A stretch of 7,750 nt of DNA from an uncultured Alistipes sp. (GTDB lineage: Bacteria > Bacteroidota > Bacteroidia > Bacteroidales > Rikenellaceae). Each line of letters starts with the position of its first letter. The stretch's first letter is position 1. A program made the translations under genes and the position numbers. This document shows, one piece after another, positions 1 through 6,510 of this stretch. The notes under the pieces are model-generated. The model saw only the letters and a list, made by a program, of their open reading frames with translations. It was not told the origin of the DNA and did not search any database. The stretch covers positions 1 to 7,750 of the forward strand of contig CAMWGZ010000052.1 of the NCBI GenBank assembly GCA_947173915.1. Reading direction: 5' to 3'.

Positions 1-47
1 CCCCCACCGCCCCTGCTGTCGCTGTGGTGCCGCTCCGCGGCCGCGTT

Positions 48-90
48 AAAAACCCCCGGGCCGGGCCGGGCTTTTCGCGCCCCGGCCCTT
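48..90 (-). terminator. Putative intrinsic terminator downstream of lpdA
   Basis: Read on the minus strand just past the lpdA stop, GGGCCGGG (88-81) can pair with CCCGGCCC (70-63) around a loop containing GAAAA. A further CCC-GGGGG stretch and a five-T run (52-48) follow. The T run is about ten bases beyond the stem, so an alternative register pairing GGGCCGGG with CCCGGCCC at 65-58 may be the active form. No gene is visible in 1-144, so this would end the dipeptidase-lpdA transcript. It is a structure-based call only. Confidence 0.5.
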
Positions 91-144
91 CCGCATTCGC
101 GACGGCGCAGCAACCACGTGCACCGCCCGCCTTCTCGCGGCCGA

Positions 145-1530
<1,386 letters not shown>

Positions 1531-1532
1531 TC

Positions 1533-3203
1533 TTATTGGATTACTTTCAGGATCTCTCCGTTATCGGCCGCGACGGCGCGCTGCCACTTCTCGTTGTAGC
1601 CGGGGAACTGTATCTTGTCGGGAATATCGCAGCCGTTGCCGTTGTCGAGGAAGACACCCGGCGCGGTCTCCGTCTTCAGGTTGCCGTCGATGTACTTGAC
1701 GAGCAGGTACTCGTCGAGCGCCTTCCAGCGGTCGAAAAGCGCACCGGCCGTCTCAACGGAGTAGCGGGTCAGCTCCCGGACCCGGCGCTTCGGGGCGAGC
1801 GGAGCGCAGGCCGCGTCGATGCGTGCGACCTCCTCCAGCCGCGCCTGCTCCCACTCGTCGATCGAACGGCGGATGTCGGCCGAAATCAGGTCGTAGCGCA
1901 GGTAGGCGAAGTTGGCGACGCGGTTGAAGAGCCAGAAGGCCGACGTGGGCGAATAGCGGAGCATCGTGCCGTCGCCCTCACGGAAACATTCGGGCACCTC
2001 GTTCGTGCAGCAGTAGATCGGCGTGAGGCACGAAGTGGCCGCATCGTCCACACCGAACCAGAGGATGCCCATGTCGTCCGGCAGCCAGGGACGGGCTTGG
2101 GCGACGAACCAGAAGCCGGTCTGCTGCGTGGCGGTGGCGCGCTCGTTCACGTACCGCACGCCGTCCACCTCGAACTCCATCGGACGCCAGCGGTACGGAA
2201 GTCCGTGGCCGCCCGCGCCGAGGTCTTTGGTCATGTCCATCGGCGTGCCCTCGTAGTGGTCGCGCATCGCATCGAAGACGGTCTTGGGATCGACCTTCGT
2301 GCGGGGCTTGACCCAGAGCGGCAGCCGGTTCGCGGGGTTGTGCCCCATCGCGTAGTCGGTATAGCGGTCCATGTCGTCGGCCACCGTGCGGAAGAAAGCC
2401 CACACGCGCGCATCGCAGCCGCGCATCGCGCCGAAGTCGAGCGGAGCATAGGCATCGCAGAAGCTGAACTGCTCGTCCGGACCCTCGTAATAGCCCATCT
2501 CGCGGGCGAAGGAGATCACGTCGGGCGCATAGAGGCAGTTCTCCTCGTCGTCGAGCGGGAAGGTGGTGATGCGCGCCTGATTGGCATGGCCCGAAACGTA
2601 GCCGTCGGGAATGCGGCGGGCGACCCAGACGATGCCCCGCCGGGTGTTGTTGCCCTCGGCATCCAGCTCGCACCCCTTGCCGATCAGCTCCATGATCCAG
2701 GCCTCGTCGCGGTCGGCGATCGAGAACGACTCGCCGCTGGAGGCGTAGCCGTAGGTGTCGGCCAGCTCGACGATCGTCGCGATCGCCTCGCGGGCGGTGC
2801 GGGCGCGCTGCAGGGTAATGTAGATGAGCGACCCGTAGTCGATGCGTCCGGTCGGGTCGTGCAGCTCCTGCCGGCCGCCGTAGGTGGTCTCGGCGATGAT
2901 GAGCGAATGCTCGTTCATGTTGCCCACGGTGGCGTATGTCCGGGCCGCCTGGGGGATGTCGCCCAGGTAGCGGCCGGAATCCCAATCGTAAACGGAGAGC
3001 ATCGCTCCCGGCTTGTAACGGCCCGCAAAGCTTTTGTAGAGCGCACCGTAGAGCTGGTGCGAGTCGGCCGCATAGGAGATCATCGCCGAGCCGTCCTTCG
3101 ACGCGCCGCGCGTGACGATGAAGTTGGTGCAGGCCCCGGCCGTCCGGACCATCGCCGCACAGGCGACGGCAGTGACGAGTAGTGTTCGGAATAGTCTGTT
3201 CAT
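1533..3203 (-). CDS. Secreted C69-family dipeptidase (N-terminal nucleophile hydrolase)
   Basis: A 556-residue protein resembling peptidase family C69 (dipeptidase A type, Pfam Peptidase_C69). These are Ntn hydrolases that use an N-terminal cysteine to cleave dipeptides. The start is the ATG at 3203. An in-frame ATG at 3332 would run through the promoter and repeat DNA and put the signal peptide internally, so I reject it. Residues 1-24 form a signal peptide (NRLFR basic start, hydrophobic LLVTAVACAAMV, then TAGA). Cleavage after Ala24 exposes Cys25 in ACTNFIVTRGASKDGS, the family's nucleophile context. This suggests signal peptidase generates the mature enzyme in the periplasm, an inference. 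Further family-like stretches are GNMNEHSLIIAETTYGG (about 117-133) and SFSIADRDEAWIMELIG (about 178-194). The -3 position before Cys25 is Ala, so a lipoprotein reading is possible but weak. It is first gene of a two-gene unit with lpdA and is driven by a repeat-borne promoter. Substrate specificity is unknown. Confidence 0.9.
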   Translation of the reverse strand: MNRLFRTLLVTAVACAAMVRTAGACTNFIVTRGASKDGSAMISYAADSHQLYGALYKSFAGRYKPGAMLSVYDWDSGRYLGDIPQAARTYATVGNMNEHSLIIAETTYGGRQELHDPTGRIDYGSLIYITLQRARTAREAIATIVELADTYGYASSGESFSIADRDEAWIMELIGKGCELDAEGNNTRRGIVWVARRIPDGYVSGHANQARITTFPLDDEENCLYAPDVISFAREMGYYEGPDEQFSFCDAYAPLDFGAMRGCDARVWAFFRTVADDMDRYTDYAMGHNPANRLPLWVKPRTKVDPKTVFDAMRDHYEGTPMDMTKDLGAGGHGLPYRWRPMEFEVDGVRYVNERATATQQTGFWFVAQARPWLPDDMGILWFGVDDAATSCLTPIYCCTNEVPECFREGDGTMLRYSPTSAFWLFNRVANFAYLRYDLISADIRRSIDEWEQARLEEVARIDAACAPLAPKRRVRELTRYSVETAGALFDRWKALDEYLLVKYIDGNLKTETAPGVFLDNGNGCDIPDKIQFPGYNEKWQRAVAADNGEILKVIQ

Positions 3204-3226
3204 AAGATCGGATTTAACATTTGACC

Positions 3227-3437
3227 TCAAAGATACGAATAAGCCGAGTGAAAAAAGCAAGCTCGCTTGCATTTTTTCCGAGGCGAAGTATCTTCGGCGA
3301 AGCCAAAGTACGAAAATCGAGCGCAAAAACAAGCTTGCTTGTATTTTGCCGAGCGGAAGTATCTAAGGCGAAGCCAAAGTACGAAAAGTCGAGCGCAGAA
3401 GCAAGCGATAGCTCGGTTATGTCGAGACGGAGTATCT
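3227..3437 (-). repeat. Three tandem hairpin-promoter repeat units upstream of the C69 dipeptidase
   Basis: On the minus strand three units each begin with AGATAC, at 3437, 3364 and 3293, giving unit lengths of about 73, 71 and 67 bp. The common plan is AGATACTTCGCCTCGG, then an A-rich arm, a palindrome, a T-rich arm, CGCTCG(A/G), (C/T)TTnTTCGTA, and TTTGG(C)TTCGCC. The gene-proximal unit (3293-3227) carries the palindrome GCAAGC-GA-GCTTGC. The middle unit has ACAAGC-AA-GCTTGT, a paired G-C to A-T change that keeps the stem. The outermost unit has lost most of it. The same family recurs upstream of serB in the opposite orientation. Confidence 0.85.
3228..3235 (-). promoter_or_regulatory. Bacteroidota-type -7 promoter box for the dipeptidase-lpdA unit
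   Basis: TATCTTTG on the minus strand matches the Bacteroidota primary sigma factor consensus TAnnTTTG. It ends 24 bases before the dipeptidase ATG at 3203, so the leader would be short (about 15-20 bases). A clear TTTG -33 element is not visible. The corresponding region is the T-rich arm of the repeat hairpin. The box is the last part of the gene-proximal repeat unit. The two outer units have only GTACTTTGG here and do not match the consensus spacing. Confidence 0.65.
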
Positions 3438-3440
3438 AAA

Positions 3441-3600
3441 TAAAGTACAAAGAAGCTGACATCGCCCCGCGGAGCATCCGGGATGACACAAAGTAATCCG
3501 GGCGCGGAAACACCCCGCCTTCCACGGCGGAGAGGGAGAAGCGGAGGCGGAAGAGAGTCCCGAACCGACACCCGAACGCAAAATCGCATTATTTTGTCTT
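3441..3600. other. Non-coding stretch with short palindromes, probably dispersed intergenic repeat
   Basis: There is no credible gene here. The stretch contains CATCC-G-GGATG (3475-3485) and a five-pair hairpin CCGCC/GGCGG (3515-3519 with 3526-3530) inside a purine-rich tract. On the minus strand it reads GTCATCCCGGATGCTCCGC, followed further on by CGCCGTGGAAGGCGGGG, a style typical of dispersed intergenic repeats. A single window cannot show that it recurs. It separates the divergent dipeptidase and lipoprotein promoters. Confidence 0.4.
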
Positions 3601-3625
3601 TTTTCGCTGTTTTGCCGTCCGGTTT

Positions 3626-3657
3626 CTTGTTCGTTCCGGAAAAAACACTTATATTTG
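3626..3657 (+). promoter_or_regulatory. Promoter of the lipoprotein/radical SAM cassette
   Basis: TATATTTG at 3650-3657 is a perfect TAnnTTTG -7 box. A CTTG at 3626-3629 lies 20 bases upstream and is a three-of-four match to the TTTG -33 element at usual spacing. The predicted start of transcription is near 3664, leaving a leader of about 18 bases before the ATG at 3682. Because the box overlaps the upstream in-frame ATG at 3655, that ATG cannot be the translation start if this promoter is used. Confidence 0.7.
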
Positions 3658-3681
3658 GAATGTAACCCAAACACCGCTTCC

Positions 3682-4101
3682 ATGAAAACCGACTTCATCT
3701 GGAGAGTACTCTCCCTGCTGGGGCTGGCAGCAGCCTGCACGAATTGCGAAGAGAGCGTCGATATGTACGGAGTGCCGTACGTGACCTTCTCGGCCAAAGG
3801 CAAGGTAACCGACACCTCCGGGCGACCCATTCCGGGCATCCAGGTGCGCGTGGACAACGACACAGCCACGGCCCTTACCGACGGCGAGGGTCGTTTCGAC
3901 ATCGCATCCGAATCCTTTTCAAGCGCACCGGAAAAGCTGCGCAAAATCCTCTATTTCGAAGACATTGACGGCGAAAAGAACGGTTCGTTCGTCGATACGC
4001 AGGCCGAAGTCGTCCTCCGCCGAAACTCGGGCGGCGACTATGCGGCGGACGGTATCGCCGTCGTGATGACAGAAATCACACCCGACGATCAGGGAAAATA
4101 G
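3682..4101 (+). CDS. rSAM-associated small lipoprotein, copy 1 (TIGR04134-like)
   Basis: A 139-residue putative lipoprotein, the first gene of the cassette. I chose the start at 3682 because the ATG at 3655 lies inside the -7 box and only the 3682 start places the signal peptide at the N terminus. Residues 1-18 form the signal region (FIWRVLSLLGLAAA). Either Cys19 (AAAC) or Cys22 (CTNC-EE) could be lipidated. Cys22 is the one shared with the neighbouring paralogue, and the acidic residues after it resemble Bacteroidota surface-export signals. The mature part opens with YGVPYVTF (29-36), then KGKVTDTSGRPIPGIQVRV (39-57) and LTDGEGRFDI (65-74), like the carboxypeptidase-regulatory beta-sandwich fold. 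FEDIDGEKNGSF (92-103) follows. The set matches my memory of TIGR04134, the lipoprotein partner of a TIGR04133 radical SAM enzyme. It may be the enzyme's substrate, but no modified residue is known. Confidence 0.82.
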   Translation: MKTDFIWRVLSLLGLAAACTNCEESVDMYGVPYVTFSAKGKVTDTSGRPIPGIQVRVDNDTATALTDGEGRFDIASESFSSAPEKLRKILYFEDIDGEKNGSFVDTQAEVVLRRNSGGDYAADGIAVVMTEITPDDQGK

Positions 4102-4113
4102 CACCTGCCGCAT

Positions 4114-4127
4114 GCGGGCGACCCCGC
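4114..4127 (+). other. Small GC hairpin between the two lipoprotein genes
   Basis: GCGGG-CGAC-CCCGC forms a five-pair stem directly after the first lipoprotein stop, with no T run, so it is not a convincing terminator. A ten-base direct repeat GCCGCATGCG occurs at 4107-4116 and again at 4155-4164. The rest of the 136-base gap shows only a weak promoter candidate (TATCTAAA near 4206). The two lipoproteins are therefore probably co-transcribed. Confidence 0.3.
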
Positions 4128-4237
4128 AGCGAGAAACGCACTCGGCCCGAAAGAGCCGCATGCGTAAGGATCTTCCTTTTACCCTGTCATTTCTCCGCCT
4201 CCAATATCTAAAAAGACCAACCAAAACCTTTACCGTT

Positions 4238-4714
4238 ATGAAAAACAAACTGATTCTCTGGATTCTGTCGCTGCTGGGATTCGCCGCAGCGAGTACGAGC
4301 TGCGAAGATGCGGGCGGCATGTGCGCATACGGAACGCCCTACGCTACCTTTTCGCTGAAAGGCAAGGTTACCGACCAGGCAGGCAAGCCGATTCCCGGCA
4401 TCAGCGTGCGGGTAATGGACGATGCCGAAAAACTGACGGACGAGCAGGGTCTGTTCGCCTTCGAAAACGCCCACCTGTACTATTTTCTCGATAAAAGCTT
4501 TACCGGGACGGTGGAATTCCGGGATATCGACGGGGCACAGAACGGCTGCTATGCACCGGAATCCGTCGAGGTAACGTTCGTGCAGAATCCTCTGGGGAAA
4601 CCTGCCGGAGGCTGGTTCGAAGGCGATTACATAGGTCCCGACATGCGGGTCAAGCTCACGGAAACCGATCCGGAACCGATTCCCACCGACCCCGAAGAAC
4701 CGGAAGAGGAGTAG
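4238..4714 (+). CDS. rSAM-associated small lipoprotein, copy 2 (TIGR04134-like)
   Basis: A 158-residue paralogue of the preceding lipoprotein. The start at 4238 follows an A-rich leader and gives a clean signal peptide (MKNKLILWILSLLGFAAAS). An upstream in-frame ATG at 4112 would add 42 unlikely residues. Cys22 in STSC-ED is the probable lipidated residue; the first copy's Cys19 is Ser here. Shared core: YGTPYATFSLKGKVTD (31-46), GKPIPGISVRV (49-59), LTDEQG (66-71) and FRDIDGAQNGCY (94-105). Over the 29-residue YG-to-RV stretch the copies match at 22 positions. Differences are two extra cysteines, Cys29 beside the YG motif and Cys104 in DIDGAQNGC, and a longer C terminus ending in an acidic, proline-rich tail (TETDPEPIPTDPEEPEEE). 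It is likely a diverged tandem duplicate, probably also a partner of the downstream radical SAM enzyme; its function is unknown. Confidence 0.82.
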   Translation: MKNKLILWILSLLGFAAASTSCEDAGGMCAYGTPYATFSLKGKVTDQAGKPIPGISVRVMDDAEKLTDEQGLFAFENAHLYYFLDKSFTGTVEFRDIDGAQNGCYAPESVEVTFVQNPLGKPAGGWFEGDYIGPDMRVKLTETDPEPIPTDPEEPEEE

Positions 4715-4738
4715 CCTCCCTGCGCCGTTTCGGCCGTG

Positions 4739-4783
4739 TTCCGAAAATGCCCGTGCGGCAGTGCACTGCCGCACGGGCCGGAA
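4739..4783. terminator. 30-base perfect palindrome; hairpin after lipoprotein 2
   Basis: Bases 4749-4778 are a perfect inverted repeat with no spacer: GCCCGTGCGGCAGTG followed by its exact reverse complement. TTCCG (4739-4743) and CGGAA (4779-4783) add five outer pairs, with AAAAT as a one-sided bulge. It lies 34 bases after the second lipoprotein stop. There is no T run, so it may be an RNA-stabilising or partially attenuating hairpin that lowers radical SAM output relative to the lipoproteins. It could also be a protein-binding dyad or a dispersed palindromic repeat. The structure is certain; the role is inferred. Confidence 0.55.
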
Positions 4784-4787
4784 GCGC

Positions 4788-4808
4788 CGCCGGCTGCTTT
4801 TGCCGGCG
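4788..4808 (+). other. Second stem-loop upstream of the radical SAM gene
   Basis: CGCCGGC (4788-4794) pairs with GCCGGCG (4802-4808) around the loop TGCTTTT, nine bases after the 30-base palindrome. A weaker third stem, GCGTGGG/CCCGCGC (4895-4901 with 4907-4913, one G-T pair), sits just before the radical SAM leader. The 224-base gap 4715-4938 therefore holds three consecutive stem-loops and no clear TAnnTTTG promoter. This fits read-through from the lipoprotein promoter with RNA-level adjustment, an inference. Confidence 0.4.
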
Positions 4809-4938
4809 ACGGGAGCGAGCACAAGAATCCGCACCGAAGCGGGCTGTGGGAGCGATCATCCGGCCACGGCCGAACAACCGAAAATATTATAACCGCGTGG
4901 GCGTATCCCGCGCATACCCGACTCCGTAAAATAAAAAT

Positions 4939-6015
4939 ATGAAAAAGAAGATAGGACTCCGCAAGCGCATCGGTCTCGAACTGTTTTCGCGGCTCCACGC
5001 CGAAAGCGTCGCGCGGCACGAGTTGCGCACGCTCTTCTGGGAGTGTACGCTGCGCTGCAACCTGGCATGCCGCCACTGCGGCAGCGACTGCCGCACCGAG
5101 GCTTTGTGTCCCGACATGCCGGCCGAAGATTTCTTCCGCGTGCTCGACGGACAGATCACGCCCCACGTCGATCCCCACCGCGTGCTGGTCATCCTCTCGG
5201 GCGGCGAAGTGCTGGTGCGCCGCGACCTGGAGCAGATCGGACTGGCGCTCTACCGGCGGGGATACCCCTGGGGAATGGTAACCAACGGGCTGGCGCTCGA
5301 CGAGCGGCGGTTCGAATCGCTGCTGCGCGCCGGGCTCCACTCGATCACGGTCAGCCTCGACGGCTTCCGCGAGGAGCACACTTTCGTACGGCGCAACGAA
5401 CGCAGTTTCGATGCGGCGCTCGCCGCCGCAGAAATGGTCGCCCGCGAGGAGTCGGTGGCATCGGATGTCGTGACATGCGTCACGCCGCAGCTCATGCCCC
5501 GCATCGAGGAGTTCCGCGACATGCTCATCGAACGGGGCATCCGCTCGTGGCGGCTCTTCACGATCTTTCCCGTCGGCCGCGCCGCTGCCGACCCCGCGAT
5601 GCAGCTCTCGGACGAAGACTTCACCCGGCTGATGGAGTTCATCGCCCGCACCCGCCGCGAGGGCAGAATCGCAGCGAGCTATTCGTGCGAAGGCTTTCTG
5701 GGCGGCTACGAAGCGGAGGTGCGCGACCGCTTCTACACCTGCCAGGCGGGTGTCTCGATCGCCTCGATCCGGGTCGATGGCTCGATCTCGGGCTGCACGT
5801 CGATCCGCTCGAACTTCCATCAGGGCAACATCTACCGCGACGACTTCTGGGAGGTCTGGAACAACCGCTTCGAACCTTTCCGAAACCGCGAATGGGCCCG
5901 CACGGGCGAATGCGCCGACTGCAAGCTGTTCCGCTACTGCCTGGGCAACGGCATGCACCTGCACGACGACCGGGGAGAACTGCTCGTCTGCCACTACCGG
6001 CGGCTGCGGAGGTAA
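4939..6015 (+). CDS. Radical SAM/SPASM enzyme of an rSAM/lipoprotein system (TIGR04133-like)
   Basis: A 358-residue cytoplasmic radical SAM protein. The cluster motif is C40-x3-C44-x2-C47 in RCNLACRHCG, which holds the SAM-cleaving 4Fe-4S cluster. SGGE (87-90) is the SAM-binding motif. TNG (115-117) and SITVSLDG (135-142) fit the TIM-barrel core. The C-terminal SPASM region has C268, then G281-x4-C286, then C325-x2-C328-x5-C334 and C351, enough ligands for auxiliary clusters. Enzymes of this type modify peptides or proteins, through thioether, C-C or epimerisation chemistry. The start has an A-rich leader (AAAATAAAAAT) directly before the ATG. Adjacency to two TIGR04134-like lipoproteins makes this the TIGR04133 enzyme, from memory of the family and not from a search. 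Extra cysteines at 36, 51, 57 and 250 are notable. No RRE-like domain, peptidase or transporter accompanies it, so it is not a standard RiPP cluster. Confidence 0.88.
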   Translation: MKKKIGLRKRIGLELFSRLHAESVARHELRTLFWECTLRCNLACRHCGSDCRTEALCPDMPAEDFFRVLDGQITPHVDPHRVLVILSGGEVLVRRDLEQIGLALYRRGYPWGMVTNGLALDERRFESLLRAGLHSITVSLDGFREEHTFVRRNERSFDAALAAAEMVAREESVASDVVTCVTPQLMPRIEEFRDMLIERGIRSWRLFTIFPVGRAAADPAMQLSDEDFTRLMEFIARTRREGRIAASYSCEGFLGGYEAEVRDRFYTCQAGVSIASIRVDGSISGCTSIRSNFHQGNIYRDDFWEVWNNRFEPFRNREWARTGECADCKLFRYCLGNGMHLHDDRGELLVCHYRRLRR

Positions 6016-6072
6016 GCCGCGCGGCAGCGGCACCCCGCTGCCCGCTGCCTGCGCATAGCTCCCGCCTCAGAT

Positions 6073-6110
6073 ACACCGTCCCGACATTTTCCGGACGGTG
6101 TTTGCTTCTG
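6073..6110 (+). terminator. Putative terminator of the lipoprotein/radical SAM unit
   Basis: ACACCGTCC (6073-6081) pairs perfectly with GGACGGTGT (6093-6101) across an 11-base loop. TTTGCTTCTGT follows, a weak T-rich tail. It lies 57 bases after the radical SAM stop. It occupies the centre of the first repeat unit, where the last unit has its own palindrome, so the repeat hairpin may have been adapted as a terminator here. Confidence 0.55.
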
Positions 6111-6482
6111 TCCCGACTGTTCGCAATCTTCAATTTCGGTTCAGATACTCCTCCCGGCAACATTACAAGCCAATCGGTGCTGGCCCGGCTTATTCGTATC
6201 ATCGGCTCCGTCTTGGGAATACTCCCGCCCGGGAAAATGGAGGCAGGCTTGCTTTTGTCCTCGGCTTATTCACTTCTTTGGTTTCGCCGAAGATACTCCG
6301 TCCCGGCAATAGAAAGCTACCCCCTTTCTGTGCTCGACTTTTCGTATTCTGGCTGTGCCGCAGATACTTCGCCTCAACAAGTTTGGTTTTGCATTCGGCT
6401 TATTCGTATCTTTAACTTCGTTTTAGATACTTCGCCTCGGAAAAAATGCAAGCGAGCTTGCTTTTTTCGCTCGGCTTATTCG

Positions 6483-6490
6483 TATCTTTG
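6483..6490 (+). promoter_or_regulatory. Bacteroidota-type -7 promoter box for serB
   Basis: TATCTTTG is a perfect TAnnTTTG match ending 20 bases before the serB ATG, so the leader would be only about 15 bases. It closes the last repeat unit. The -33 position falls in the T-rich hairpin arm (6462-6467) without a clear TTTG. Unit 5 has a near match, TATCTTTA (6407-6414), which could be a secondary site. The arrangement is identical to the dipeptidase promoter. Confidence 0.68.
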
Positions 6491-6510
6491 ATGCCTTAAG
6501 AAAAAATTCC

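Larger units (their letters stand above)
6069..6491 (+). repeat. Six tandem hairpin-promoter repeat units upstream of serB
   Basis: The gap between the radical SAM gene and serB is almost entirely a tandem array. Units begin with AGATAC, or the close GAATAC, at 6069, 6143, 6217, 6291, 6362 and 6425. Spacings are 74, 74, 74, 71 and 63 bp, and the array ends at 6491. Each ends in a version of CTCGGCTTATTCGTATCTTT plus (G/A)(A/G)CTTCG, for example CCCGACTGTTCGCAATCTTC in unit 1. Similarity to the last unit increases towards serB. The last unit (6425-6491) matches the dipeptidase-proximal unit (3293-3227, opposite strand) over 67 bp with one difference. Its centre is the palindrome GCAAGC-GA-GCTTGC (6448-6461) framed by AAAAAAT and TTTTTT. 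No gene lies here. Open frames across it ending in ACFF.SAYSYL are repeat translations. Confidence 0.85.

Noticed and set aside
1536..3182. 548-codon plus-strand open frame opposite the C69 dipeptidase
   Set aside because: A shadow of the dipeptidase coding strand with low-complexity Arg, Val and Gly composition and no promoter or signal of its own.
3204..3332. N-terminal 43-residue extension of the C69 dipeptidase from the ATG at 3332
   Set aside because: The extension translates the repeat hairpin and TATCTTTG promoter and would bury the signal peptide.
3655..3681. Nine-residue upstream extension of lipoprotein 1
   Set aside because: The ATG at 3655 lies within the TATATTTG promoter box and upstream of the predicted transcript start.
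4939..6015. Sactipeptide or ranthipeptide RiPP cluster
   Set aside because: The neighbours are lipoproteins with signal peptides and a beta-sandwich domain, not short Cys-rich precursors, and no exporter or protease is present.
4627..6033. 468-codon minus-strand open frame opposite the radical SAM gene
   Set aside because: Antisense shadow. The plus strand encodes the complete radical SAM and SPASM motifs, and this frame also runs through the palindromes into lipoprotein 2.
5043..6491. 482-codon plus-strand frame overlapping the radical SAM gene and the repeat array
   Set aside because: Out-of-frame reading of the radical SAM gene continuing into the tandem repeats; its last residues (KCKRACFFRSAYSYL) are translated repeat.
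6069..6491. CRISPR array
   Set aside because: Units of 63-74 bp are repeats along their whole length and diverge gradually, with no constant repeat/unique spacer pattern and no cas genes.
3227..6491. Insertion sequence or composite transposon around the cassette
   Set aside because: Inverted repeats exist, but there is no transposase or integrase and no target duplication visible. The repeats double as promoters of the flanking genes.
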